Assembly (NCBI GenBank): GCA_016712715.1
Contig: JADJQM010000001.1
Coordinates: 2,133,434 to 2,197,433, forward strand
Direction of reading: 5' to 3'
Source of the DNA: Rhodospirillaceae bacterium
GTDB taxonomy: Bacteria > Pseudomonadota > Alphaproteobacteria > Dongiales > Dongiaceae
Length of the DNA: 64,000 nt
Shown in pieces: positions 26,158 through 35,223 of this stretch; the first letter of the stretch is position 1, and each line of letters starts with the position of its first letter. The translations under genes and the position numbers were made by a program. The notes beneath the pieces were generated by a model, which worked only from the letters and a program-made list of their open reading frames with translations, was not told the origin of the DNA and made no database searches.

Positions 26158-27585
26158 ATGGCCCGGCCCAGCGCAGAAGCGATCGTGGCCTTCCAGCAGG
26201 CAGCGGTGCATCTCCTGGGACCCAAGGGCTTTCTCACCGATCCCGTGGATCTGCAGCCCGTACTCGGCGACTGGCGCAGCCTCTATCGCGGCAAGGCTTG
26301 CGGCCTTGCTTTGCCAGACAGCACTACCGCCTGCGCGGCGCTCATCAGGCTCACGGCCCAGCATGGCATCCCGGTCGTGCCACAGGGTGGCAATACCGGC
26401 CTCTCGGGTGCGGCAACACCAGACGACAGCGGCGATGCCGTCGTGGTCAATCTGCGCCGCATGAACCGGATCCGTGCGCTCGACACCGCCAACGACACAA
26501 TCATCGTCGAAGCCGGCTGCATCCTGGCCGACATTCAGGCTGCCGCCGCAGCAGCCGACCGATTGTTTCCCCTCAGCCTCACCGCGGAAGGTTCCTGCCA
26601 GATCGGCGGCAATCTTTCGACCAATGCCGGCGGGTTGAACGTGCTGAAATTCGGCAATGCCCGCGCCCTTACCTTGGGGCTGGAAGTGGTGTTACCGGAC
26701 GGGTCGGTATTGGACGGCCTCACCACGCTCCACAAAGACAATACTGGCTACGACCTCAAGCAGCTTTTCATAGGCGCCGAGGGCACACTGGGATTGATCA
26801 CCGCCGCTTCAATGAAACTGTTTCCGGCTTTCAGGAGTCGCGCAACGGCGCTGGTTGCTTTGCCGGCACTTGAGATGGCACCCGCCCTCCTTGCCCGTTG
26901 CCGCGCCGCGACCGCGGACCAGTTGATCAGCTTCGAATTGCTGCCGCGCTTCGGCCTCGACCTCGCCCGGCAGCATTTCCAGGCGCGCAATCCGCTGGAA
27001 CAGGCGGCCGATTGGTCCCTGCTGATCGAAGCAGCGACGCCGGCCACTGATTTCGACGTGGCCCTCGCCCTTGAACGCGCCCTGGGCGAAGCTCTGGAGG
27101 CAGGGCAGATCACCGATGGCCTGCTGGCGGAAAGCGAGGCGCAGCGGGCCGAGTTGTGGCGGTTGCGCGAAGGCATCGTCAACGCCCAGCCGCGCGAGGG
27201 GGCCAGCATCAAGCACGACATCTCTGTCCCTGTGGCCAGCGTGCCGGCCTTCGTCGCTGAAGCGTCGGTCGCATTGAAAGCGACCTTTCCGGATGTGCGC
27301 CTGCTCTGCTTTGGCCATCTCGGAGACGGCAACCTGCATTTCAACCTGCTACAGCCCATCGGCGACGATCCTGCTGCCTTCCTTGGCCAGACCCTGGCCT
27401 TCAACCGCCTGATCCATGACCTGATAACTGTCTATCGCGGCTCAATCAGCGCCGAACATGGCATCGGGCAGCTTCGCCGGGACGAGCTGCAGCGCCTTAA
27501 GTCACCCGTCGCGCTTCAACTCATGCGCCAGGTCAAGGCCACGATTGACCCGGACGGGCGGTTCAATCCAGGCAAAGTTCTTTAA
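26158..27585 (+). CDS. FAD-linked oxidoreductase, D-2-hydroxyacid dehydrogenase type
   Basis: This 475-residue protein has a PCMH-type FAD domain with VPQGGNTGLSGAATP and GGNLSTNAGGLNVLKFG (about 75-160). The C-terminal FAD-oxidase domain has CFGHLGDGNLHFN and EHGIGQLRRDEL. This matches D-2-hydroxyglutarate/D-lactate dehydrogenases of the GlcD/VAO group, which pass electrons to flavoprotein or quinone. Exact substrate not readable. It starts nine bases after the Anbu gene. Confidence 0.85.
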   Translation: MARPSAEAIVAFQQAAVHLLGPKGFLTDPVDLQPVLGDWRSLYRGKACGLALPDSTTACAALIRLTAQHGIPVVPQGGNTGLSGAATPDDSGDAVVVNLRRMNRIRALDTANDTIIVEAGCILADIQAAAAAADRLFPLSLTAEGSCQIGGNLSTNAGGLNVLKFGNARALTLGLEVVLPDGSVLDGLTTLHKDNTGYDLKQLFIGAEGTLGLITAASMKLFPAFRSRATALVALPALEMAPALLARCRAATADQLISFELLPRFGLDLARQHFQARNPLEQAADWSLLIEAATPATDFDVALALERALGEALEAGQITDGLLAESEAQRAELWRLREGIVNAQPREGASIKHDISVPVASVPAFVAEASVALKATFPDVRLLCFGHLGDGNLHFNLLQPIGDDPAAFLGQTLAFNRLIHDLITVYRGSISAEHGIGQLRRDELQRLKSPVALQLMRQVKATIDPDGRFNPGKVL

Positions 27586-27632
27586 CCAATTTTGCACTAT
27601 ACTTGCCCTTGGATAGCCAGTCGGGGGACGTC

Positions 27633-29438
27633 ATGAGTGCCTATGAAGCACCGTTGAAAGAGATCCTGTTTGCCTTGGAGGAGGTCGCCGGCCTCCCCGA
27701 GATCGCGACATTGCCGGGCTATGAAGAGGCAGGGGCGGAGACCATCGCCGCCATCTTCGAAGCGGCCGGCACATTCTCGGGCGAGGTGCTCGCCCCCATC
27801 AACAAGAACGGCGACAAGGGTTGCACCCTCAAGGACGGCCAGGTAACGACCGCCGAAGGCTATCGCGACGCCTATCAGCGCTTCGTGGCGGACGGCTGGA
27901 ATGCCGTGGCCTTCGATCCCGAATACGGCGGCCAAGGCATGCCCTGGGTGGTCACCACGGCGCTGCAGGAGATCTGGAACAGCGGTAGCGTGGCGTTTGC
28001 CGCCTGTCCGATGCTGACGCAAGCCGCGGTGGAAGCGCTCTATCATCACGGCACCGAGGCGCAGAAGGCGAAATACCTGCCCAAGCTGGTGAGCGGCGAA
28101 TGGACCGGCACCATGAATCTGACCGAGCCGCAAGCCGGGACCGACCTCGGCGCCATCCGCACCCGGGCGGAGGATGACGGCCCCGGAAAATCAGGAGGGG
28201 GCGGCTACCTGCTGAAAGGTCAGAAGATCTTCATCACCCATGGCGAACATGATTTCGTGCCGAACATCATCCACATGGTGCTGGCACGCCATCCGGGCGG
28301 CCCGGCCGGGCATAAAGGCCTGTCGCTGTTCGTGGCACCGAAATTCCTGGTGAATGACGACGGATCCCTGGGGGCGCGCAACGACGTCACCTGCGTCTCG
28401 ATCGAGCACAAACTGGGCCTCCATGGATCGCCCACCTGCGTCATGGCCTATGGCGAAAAGACCGGTGCAGTGGCCGAGTTGGTCGGCGAGCCGCTGCAGG
28501 GCCTGCCGCACATGTTCACCATGATGAACAATGCGCGCCTGACCGTCGGCGTCCAGGGTCTTGGCATCGCGGAGCGGGCAACCCAGCATGCCGCCGCCTA
28601 TGCGCGCATGCGCGTGCAATCGCCCGTGGTGGGCGCACCTCCCGGTGCAAATCTCCCAATCCTTCACCATGCCGACGTGCGCCGGAACCTCGCCACGATG
28701 CGGGCGCTGACCCAGGGTGCCCGGGCACTCGCCTATTTCACCGCCGGCGCCCTTGACCGCGCCAAGAAACACCCGGATGCCGCAGAGCGGACGCGCCAGC
28801 AGGCACTGGTCGACCTGATGATCCCGATCGTCAAGGCCTGGAGCACCGATCAGGGCGTGCGCGTGAGCTCGCTCGGCGTCCAGGTACATGGAGGTGCCGG
28901 ATTCATCGAGCAAACAGGGGCAGCGCAGTTCTATCGCGATGCCCGCATCTTCCCGATCTATGAAGGCACCAATGGCATCCAGGCCATCGATCTGGTCGGC
29001 CGCAAGATCCAGCGCGATGAGGGGCGCGCCATGCACGACCTCATCGCCATCATGTCTGCCAATCTCAAGGAGTTCGGCATCCAGGGCGAGGATCTGCCAG
29101 CGCTCCATGACCGGTTGATGCCGGCTCTGCAGCGCCTGGGATCAGGTACCGATTATATCCTGATCGCCGGCAAGACCGATCCCAACCTGGCGCTCGCCGT
29201 GGCGCAACCCTATCTCAATCTCTGCGGGACGGTCATTGCCGGCTGGTTGCTGGCGAAATCGGCGCTCGCTGCCAGCAAGCGATTGGCCGCCGGCGACAGC
29301 GATGAAAATTTCCTGAAGGCCAAAATCGCCATGGCGCGATTTTATGCGGACAATATCCTCGCCGAAAGCAATGGCCATCTCTCGCAGATCAACGGCGGCG
29401 CCAAGAGCTTGCTGGCGATTGATCCGGAGAGTTTGTAG
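27633..29438 (+). CDS. Acyl-CoA dehydrogenase, DmdC-like long form
   Basis: This protein of about 601 residues is longer than ordinary acyl-CoA dehydrogenases, with the extra C-terminal domain (about 470-600) of the DmdC/AcdA-long group. Landmarks are MNLTEPQAGTDLGAIRT, the catalytic Glu in FPIYEGTNGIQAIDLV and GVQVHGGAGFIEQTGA. ATG 27633 follows a TCGGGGGACG ribosome site. The family includes methylmercaptopropionyl-CoA dehydrogenase; other short-chain acyl-CoAs are equally possible. It converges on the ABC ATPase gene with a four-base gap. Confidence 0.85.
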   Translation: MSAYEAPLKEILFALEEVAGLPEIATLPGYEEAGAETIAAIFEAAGTFSGEVLAPINKNGDKGCTLKDGQVTTAEGYRDAYQRFVADGWNAVAFDPEYGGQGMPWVVTTALQEIWNSGSVAFAACPMLTQAAVEALYHHGTEAQKAKYLPKLVSGEWTGTMNLTEPQAGTDLGAIRTRAEDDGPGKSGGGGYLLKGQKIFITHGEHDFVPNIIHMVLARHPGGPAGHKGLSLFVAPKFLVNDDGSLGARNDVTCVSIEHKLGLHGSPTCVMAYGEKTGAVAELVGEPLQGLPHMFTMMNNARLTVGVQGLGIAERATQHAAAYARMRVQSPVVGAPPGANLPILHHADVRRNLATMRALTQGARALAYFTAGALDRAKKHPDAAERTRQQALVDLMIPIVKAWSTDQGVRVSSLGVQVHGGAGFIEQTGAAQFYRDARIFPIYEGTNGIQAIDLVGRKIQRDEGRAMHDLIAIMSANLKEFGIQGEDLPALHDRLMPALQRLGSGTDYILIAGKTDPNLALAVAQPYLNLCGTVIAGWLLAKSALAASKRLAAGDSDENFLKAKIAMARFYADNILAESNGHLSQINGGAKSLLAIDPESL

Positions 29439-29442
29439 CGCC

Positions 29443-30540
29443 TTAAACGCCTTCCAACACCAGCAGATCCGCTGGCGAGAAGGTGACTGTGGCTTCAGCG
29501 CTGTGCTCCGGTGGCGTCACGCCTGGATTGTTGAACGTGTCGAGCGACAGGATATTGTCACCGCGGCGTACCTTGATGCGGATCACGGAACCCAGGAACG
29601 CCACCTCCTCGATTATTCCTTGCAGGCGGTTGCGCTCGGCATGGTCGGCCATGTTGGTGGTAGCACCCTGCCCGCCGAAGCCTTCAAGGCGAGCTGCCTC
29701 CGGTCGCAAAGAGACGGCACAGGCGTCGCCCGCCTTGGCGTTGGGGAAGCCGCGGCCGGCGACGATCTTTTGTCCGCCAACATCAAGGACACCGCTTGCC
29801 GCATCAACGACCGTACCGCTCAGCACGCTCAGCGTTCCCACGAAGGATGCCACAAAGCGCGTCTTGGGCTGGTTGTAGATCTCGAAGGGGGTTCCAACCT
29901 GGTCGACACGGCCCTCATTCATGACCACGATCCGGTCCGACATGGAAAGCGCTTCTTCCTGGTCATGGGTCACATAGATGGTAGTGATGCCAAGCTTGCG
30001 CTGCAGACTGCGGATCTCCTCCCGCAGCGAGACGCGGATCTTGGCGTCGAGGGCCGAGAGCGGCTCATCGAGCAGCAGGACCTGCGGCTTGATGGCAAGA
30101 GCTCGGGCCAGCGCCACGCGCTGCTGTTGGCCACCGGAAAGCTGATAGGGGTAGCGACCACTGAGATGGGGCAGCTTGATGATGTTCAGCATCTCCTCGA
30201 CGCGCGGCCCGATCTCGGCGGCCGGACGCTTGGCGACCTTGAGTCCGAAGGCGACATTCTCCGCCACTGTCATGTTGGGGAACAGCGCATAGGATTGGAA
30301 CACCATGCCGACATTGCGCTGGTTGGGCCTGAGATGCGTGATGTCCTTGCCGTCGATGCGGATCGTGCCGGCGGTCGGCAGTTCAAAGCCAGCCACCATG
30401 CGCAGGGTCGTCGTCTTGCCGCAGCCCGATGGCCCGAGGAATGAGACGAATTCGCCACGCGCGATGGCGAGGTCGACATTCTGCACCACGACATTCTGAT
30501 TGAATGCCTTGCGGACCTGGTTGATCTCGAGAAACGCCAT
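29443..30540 (-). CDS. ABC importer ATPase (PotA/FbpC-like)
   Basis: This protein of about 365 residues has Walker A GPSGCGKTT, signature LSGGQQQR, Walker B VLLLDEPLSALD and a C-terminal TOBE-like domain (about 240-365). ATG 30540 has AGAGGG seven bases upstream; ATG 30546 is possible. It is the last gene of a leftward importer operon whose binding proteins are two near-identical genes at 32457-34976. The group covers iron, polyamine and phosphonate-type substrates. Confidence 0.88.
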   Translation of the reverse strand: MAFLEINQVRKAFNQNVVVQNVDLAIARGEFVSFLGPSGCGKTTTLRMVAGFELPTAGTIRIDGKDITHLRPNQRNVGMVFQSYALFPNMTVAENVAFGLKVAKRPAAEIGPRVEEMLNIIKLPHLSGRYPYQLSGGQQQRVALARALAIKPQVLLLDEPLSALDAKIRVSLREEIRSLQRKLGITTIYVTHDQEEALSMSDRIVVMNEGRVDQVGTPFEIYNQPKTRFVASFVGTLSVLSGTVVDAASGVLDVGGQKIVAGRGFPNAKAGDACAVSLRPEAARLEGFGGQGATTNMADHAERNRLQGIIEEVAFLGSVIRIKVRRGDNILSLDTFNNPGVTPPEHSAEATVTFSPADLLVLEGV

Positions 30541-30568
30541 ACTCATACCCTCTTGATACAAGCGCCGG

Positions 30569-31354
30569 TCACGGCGCGTGCTTGATCTGTTTTGCGCGGC
30601 CGAAGACATTGATGAGTCCCATGCATGCCCAGGTGAGCACGAAAGCCATCACGGCCAGAGCCGAAGGTTCATAGGCGCGATTGGCACCGACGAGCTGCAG
30701 ATAGGGGCCGAAAGCCGGCCGGTTTAGCAGGCTCGCCATGGTGAATTCACCAATCACGATCGCGAAGGTGAGAAACGCACCCGACAGGATCGCCGTCCGC
30801 ACATTGGGCAGGATCACCCTGAACAGGATGGTGGCCCAACCGGCGCCGAGATTTTCCGCGGCCTCGGTCAAGGTGCGGACGTCGATGGCTCGCAGCCCGG
30901 TATCCACTGCCCGGTACATGTAGGGAAGTGCCAGCGTGACATAGGAAAAGGCCAACAGCAGGTTCGTGGACCAGATTTCGGCGGTCATCGGCAGGAAGGA
31001 GGAGCTGTTATAGAGCCGCAGATAGCCGAACACGATAACGATGGCTGGAATGACCAGGGGCAGCAGCGTCACGAATTCAATGAGCGGTCGCAACTTGCGC
31101 AGCCGCAACTGGACCCAATAGGCCGTCGGCACCACCAGGAAGACGCCAATCACAATCGTCGCCAAGGCCATGAGCGTCGAGAAGAGGAAGGATTCCTGGA
31201 ACGCCGAATCGGAGAAGACGGAGCGATAGGCGTCGAAGCTGTATTCGCCGCGCCGCATACGCAGGGAGAACTCGAACGTTCCCACCAGCGGCACGACGAA
31301 ATAGAGCGTGCCGATGAGGAGTGCGATCCAGGACCCGAGACGGGATTGTTTCAT
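30569..31354 (-). CDS. ABC importer permease
   Basis: This protein of about 261 residues has six hydrophobic helices and the EAA loop LTEAAENLGAGWATILFRVILPNVRTAIL. The start MKQSRLG at 31354 is preferred; the longer frame to 31396 reaches into the gap after the preceding gene. It would pair with the broken permease upstream as the second membrane subunit. Confidence 0.85.
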   Translation of the reverse strand: MKQSRLGSWIALLIGTLYFVVPLVGTFEFSLRMRRGEYSFDAYRSVFSDSAFQESFLFSTLMALATIVIGVFLVVPTAYWVQLRLRKLRPLIEFVTLLPLVIPAIVIVFGYLRLYNSSSFLPMTAEIWSTNLLLAFSYVTLALPYMYRAVDTGLRAIDVRTLTEAAENLGAGWATILFRVILPNVRTAILSGAFLTFAIVIGEFTMASLLNRPAFGPYLQLVGANRAYEPSALAVMAFVLTWACMGLINVFGRAKQIKHAP

Positions 31355-31376
31355 TGCAGCCACCTTTCTCGCTGCG

Positions 31377-32280
31377 TCATCGCAGCCACCTTTCACTGCG
31401 ACCGCGCAGCCAGATATAGGCCCCGTTGGTGAGCCCGGTAATGAAGATCATGCCAAGTGCCAGGGCATAGCCCAGATTGGGGTTGTGCAGCACATCACCG
31501 CGGATCTGCGCATAGAGCAGGATGGTGATGATGTTGAGCGAAGAACCGGTCAGCGCATAGGCCGTGGCGATGGCACCGAAGGCATTGGCGAATAGCAGCA
31601 GCGTGCAGCCCAGCACGCTCGGCCAAAGGATCGGGAAAGCGACATGCAGCCAGTATTGCAGCCTGCTCGCACCGAGGATTTCCGAAGCCTCGCGCCATTC
31701 GCGTTTGAGGCCGTCGAGCGCGGGCGCCATGATCAGCACCATGAGCGGGATCTGGAAATAGAGGGTAGGTGAGCGTCAGGCCCCAGAAGCTCAGCAGGTT
31801 GAAGCCGGTCGCATAGATGTTCACATCAAAGAACTTCACCAGCAGCACCGTGACGAGGCCAGTGCGCCCGAGTGTCGCGAGGAAGGCGAAGGCGAGCGGC
31901 AGGCCGGCAAAATTCGAGGCAACACCTGAGAATGTCATCAGGGTAGGTCGGATCCAGGCCGGCAAGCCACCCAGGACAACGGCATAGGCAAGGCCGAAGC
32001 CGATCACGGCACCGACCAGGGCCGAAGCGCCGCTGACCTTGATGCTGATCCAATACGCACTCATGATCGACGGGGTGAACAGGTCGAAGATGTTCTGCAG
32101 CGTGAAATTGCCTTCCGGATCCTGGAAGCCGCCAACGACGAGGTAGAGCGTCGGCAGGATCAGGAACATGAGGGCAAAGATGAGAAACGGCGCGACACCG
32201 ACCCACGCCCAGGCCGTCTGCACCAATTGAAGGCGCGACGCCGCTGCGGGCGGCGCCATGGATTCCTGTGACTGTGTCAT
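31377..32280 (-). pseudogene. ABC importer permease, single-base frameshift
   Basis: From ATG 32280 the frame encodes an N-terminal permease half (AWVGVAPFLIFALMFLILPTLYLVVGGF through GFNLLSFWGLTLTY) and then loses sense near 31766. A one-base shift restores MVLIMAPALDGLKREWREASEILGASRLQYW, which is the EAA loop, to the stop at 31377. An extra C in the run read as ACCTACCCTC on the minus strand would explain it. Everything else is intact at about 300 residues, so a sequencing error is likely; otherwise the importer is crippled. Confidence 0.8.
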
Positions 32281-32325
32281 CTTCCCCGATACGACCGATG
32301 GATATGCCGCCAATGGATAAGCCTG

Positions 32326-32344
32326 GGGGCGCCAGCAGCGCCCC
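32326..32344 (-). terminator. Hairpin between binding protein and permease genes
   Basis: GGGGCGC and GCGCCCC (7-bp perfect stem) surround a five-base loop in the 176-base gap between the downstream binding-protein gene and the permease gene. There is no T-run, so transcript-end protection giving more binding protein than permease is likelier than full termination. No other gene is seen in 32281-32456. Confidence 0.45.
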
Positions 32345-32456
32345 GCGAGATCAATTCCAAGCTGACTACTTTCCGCCTCTGTCCCCAAATGAGAGGCCGC
32401 GCCAGTGCAAGGGGCGTGAATGCCCGAAGCACCGGCGCGGCCACATCATCTAGGCG

Positions 32457-33569
32457 TTACTGCACGTTGGCGCCGACCACCGTATCCCACTGCTTGGTGA
32501 TCGTTTCCTTGGCAGCACCCTGCTCTTCGAGCGTCGGGAAATAGGCCTTCTCATACGCAGCTGCCGGCGGCAGCTTGTCGAGCATCTCCTGCGGCACCTT
32601 GCCGTTCTTCACGAGGTCGTTGAAGCGGATCGGATGGCAATAGCCCTTCAGCCAGCCGAGCTGACCTTCGTCGGAATAGAGGTATTCCATCCACAGCTTG
32701 GCAGCGTTCGGATGCGGCGCGTAGGCACTGATCGCCTGCACATAGACACCGGCAACCACAGCACTGGTCGGCACGACGACCTCGACCGGCGGATTCCCCT
32801 TCAAGGTGTCGCGATCAGCGAGCGCCAGGTAATCCCAGCGGATGATGATCGGAGTCGAGCCCTGCGCGAGGCTCGCGGCCTTACCGATGACCGGCACGAA
32901 GTTACCCGCCTTGTTGAGGTCCGAGAAGAACTTCAGGCCGGCTTCGCCAGCTTCGGCACCCGGCTTGGCACCGGTCGACATGCCAGCGCCATGCACGCCG
33001 ATGATGGCGGCGTTCGAGGAACGCGGATCGCCGGCAAGTGCCACGGAGTTGGCATATTCCGGCTTCTGCAGATCGGCCCAATCCTTGGGCACGTTCTTCA
33101 CGATGTCGGTGTTCACTTCGAAGGACAGCACGCCGTAATAGTCGCCGTACCAATAGCCCTCGGCATCCTTGGCGCTGTCGGGGATCGAATCCCAGGTCGC
33201 GACCTTGTAGGGCTGGATAAGGCCTTCGGCCTTCGATGAGGGACCAAAAGCGAGGCCGACGTCGATGACATCCGGCGCCTGCGGACCTTTATTGTCCTTG
33301 TTCGCCTTGATCGCTTCGATCTCGTCGCCAGAGCCGGCATCCGGATTGAGCTCGTTGACCTTCAGGCCGTACTTGGCCTTGAAACCTTCGATGAGATCGC
33401 CATAGCCGCACCAATCATGGGGCAGCGCGATCGTGGTGAGTTCGCCCTCGGCCTTGGCAGCCGCGATCAGATCGTCCATCGAATCGGCGGCAGCGAAACT
33501 GGTCATGAGCGCGGTCGTCGACATCAATGTCGCGAGTGACAGGGCGACGGAACGCGTAACGGATTTCAT
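32457..33569 (-). CDS. ABC importer solute-binding protein, copy 1
   Basis: This 370-residue protein has a Sec signal peptide (about 1-27, ending SFAAA-DS). It is a family-1/type-6 periplasmic binding protein (IALPHDWCGYGDLI, GDYYGVLSFEVNTDIV, WMEYLYSDEGQ). GGAGGT precedes ATG 33569. It is about 85% identical without gaps to the next gene upstream, with differences concentrated around residues 195-215. The ligand is unknown. The linked hydrolase suggests phosphonate or phosphate esters; iron or polyamine cannot be excluded. Confidence 0.88.
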   Translation of the reverse strand: MKSVTRSVALSLATLMSTTALMTSFAAADSMDDLIAAAKAEGELTTIALPHDWCGYGDLIEGFKAKYGLKVNELNPDAGSGDEIEAIKANKDNKGPQAPDVIDVGLAFGPSSKAEGLIQPYKVATWDSIPDSAKDAEGYWYGDYYGVLSFEVNTDIVKNVPKDWADLQKPEYANSVALAGDPRSSNAAIIGVHGAGMSTGAKPGAEAGEAGLKFFSDLNKAGNFVPVIGKAASLAQGSTPIIIRWDYLALADRDTLKGNPPVEVVVPTSAVVAGVYVQAISAYAPHPNAAKLWMEYLYSDEGQLGWLKGYCHPIRFNDLVKNGKVPQEMLDKLPPAAAYEKAYFPTLEEQGAAKETITKQWDTVVGANVQ

Positions 33570-33863
33570 AGGTACCTCCCAAGGTCCATAAGAGTGGTCT
33601 GCAAGCGGGCTTATTATTCTAATGTCATACAAACTTCACTTGACAGATATTCACTTTGATAAGGCCATCCAGCTTTGTCAAGGCAACCCGAAAGTGAAAC
33701 GAAAGTCTAAACCCGCGAAACGCGCTTAAAGCACGCGAACGATGACGGTTTTGTGAACCATCCTGGCAATATTGCGATGCAATAGTTTCGCAACGAATCT
33801 GGAACTGGCCGCCGGCGTCAGTCCATTCCCGGTCAAAGCCGGCGGCCGATCGAGGTCCAGCGA

Positions 33864-34976
33864 TTACTTCACTTCCGCGCCGACCACCGTATCCCATTGC
33901 CGGGTGATCAGTTCCTTGGCGCCGTGCTGCTCGTCGAGCGTCGGGAAGACCGCTTTTTCATACGCAGCCGCCGGCGGCAGCTTGTCGAGCATCTCCTGCG
34001 GCACCTTGCCGTTCTTCACGAGGTCGTTGAAGCGGATCGGATGGCAATAGCCCTTCAGCCAACCGAGCTGACCTTCATCGGAATAGAGGTATTCCATCCA
34101 CAGCTTCGCGGCATTGGGATGCGGCGCGTAGGCGCTGATCGCCTGCACATAGACACCGGCAAGCACCGTGCTTTCCGGCACCACAACTTCGACCGGCGGG
34201 TTGCCTTTCAGCACATCGCGATCAGCCAACGCCAGATAGTCCCAGCGCATGATGATCGGCGTCGTTCCTTGCGCGAGGCTGTTGGCCTTGCCGCCCACCG
34301 GCACGAAATTGCCGGACTTGTTGAGGTCGGCGAAGAAGTTCAAACCGGCTTCGCCTGCCGCCTTGCCCGGTGCCGCACCGGTCGACAGACCGGCGGCATA
34401 GATCGCCATGATGCCCTCGTTGCCGGTGCGCGGATCGCCGGAGAGCGCTACCAGATTGGCATATTCCGGCTTCTGGAGGTCGGCCCAATCCTTGGGCACG
34501 TTCTTCACGATGTCGGTATTCACCTCGAACGACATGACACCGTAATAGTCGCCATACCAGTAGCCCTCGGCATCCTTGGCGCTGTCCGGGATCGAATCCC
34601 AGGTCGCAACCTTGTAGGGCTGAATGAGACCTTCGGCCTTCGAGGACGGGCCGAAGCCCAGACCCACATCGATCACATCCGGCGCCTGCGGACCCTTGTT
34701 GTCCTTGTTCGACTTGATCGCCTCGATCTCGTCGCCGGACCCGCCATCCGGGTTGAGTTCGGTGATCTTGAGGCCGTATTTGGCTTTGAAATTCTCGATG
34801 AGCGCGCCATAGCCGCACCAGTCATGAGGCAGCGCGATGGTGGTGAGCTCGCCCTCGGCCTTGGCGGCGGCGACCAGCTCGTCCATCGACCCAGCCGAGG
34901 CAAAGCTGGTCGTGATGGCTGTGGTCGACAGCAGGGTCGCCAATGACAGGGCGACAGCGCGCGTAACGGATATCAT
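33864..34976 (-). CDS. ABC importer solute-binding protein, copy 2
   Basis: This 370-residue protein has a signal peptide (about 1-28, ending TSFASA-GS). It is a tandem paralogue of copy 1, nearly identical from about 40 to 190 and from 265 to the end. A GGGAGATAAGAG ribosome site abuts ATG 34976. It is the first gene of the leftward operon and diverges from the sulfatase-superfamily hydrolase across 247 bases in which I find no gene. The 294-base gap to copy 1 also holds none. Confidence 0.88.
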   Translation of the reverse strand: MISVTRAVALSLATLLSTTAITTSFASAGSMDELVAAAKAEGELTTIALPHDWCGYGALIENFKAKYGLKITELNPDGGSGDEIEAIKSNKDNKGPQAPDVIDVGLGFGPSSKAEGLIQPYKVATWDSIPDSAKDAEGYWYGDYYGVMSFEVNTDIVKNVPKDWADLQKPEYANLVALSGDPRTGNEGIMAIYAAGLSTGAAPGKAAGEAGLNFFADLNKSGNFVPVGGKANSLAQGTTPIIMRWDYLALADRDVLKGNPPVEVVVPESTVLAGVYVQAISAYAPHPNAAKLWMEYLYSDEGQLGWLKGYCHPIRFNDLVKNGKVPQEMLDKLPPAAAYEKAVFPTLDEQHGAKELITRQWDTVVGAEVK

Positions 34977-35223
34977 CTCTTATCTCCCGCAATCTTATGA
35001 GGCCCGGCGCATGGAGCGCCTGGGCATGTCGCAGTCCGCAAACTGCGGGGTGGCTTAGATCATGTGGGCAATGACGCTTTCATGAAGCCGCCATGTCAGT
35101 CGCGCGATATCGGCCAAGGCGGGGAGGTGCTTGGCGGAATACCGCGGCTCGGTCTAGGATGCCGGCCGATTCCACACCCACCTTGGCAACCCTGGGCCAA
35201 GGCAACTTCGGGAACTCACCAGC

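Noticed and set aside
29443..34976. Firm call as a ferric iron transporter
   Set aside because: The fold family covers iron, polyamines and phosphonates; the linked hydrolase argues against iron, so the ligand is left open.
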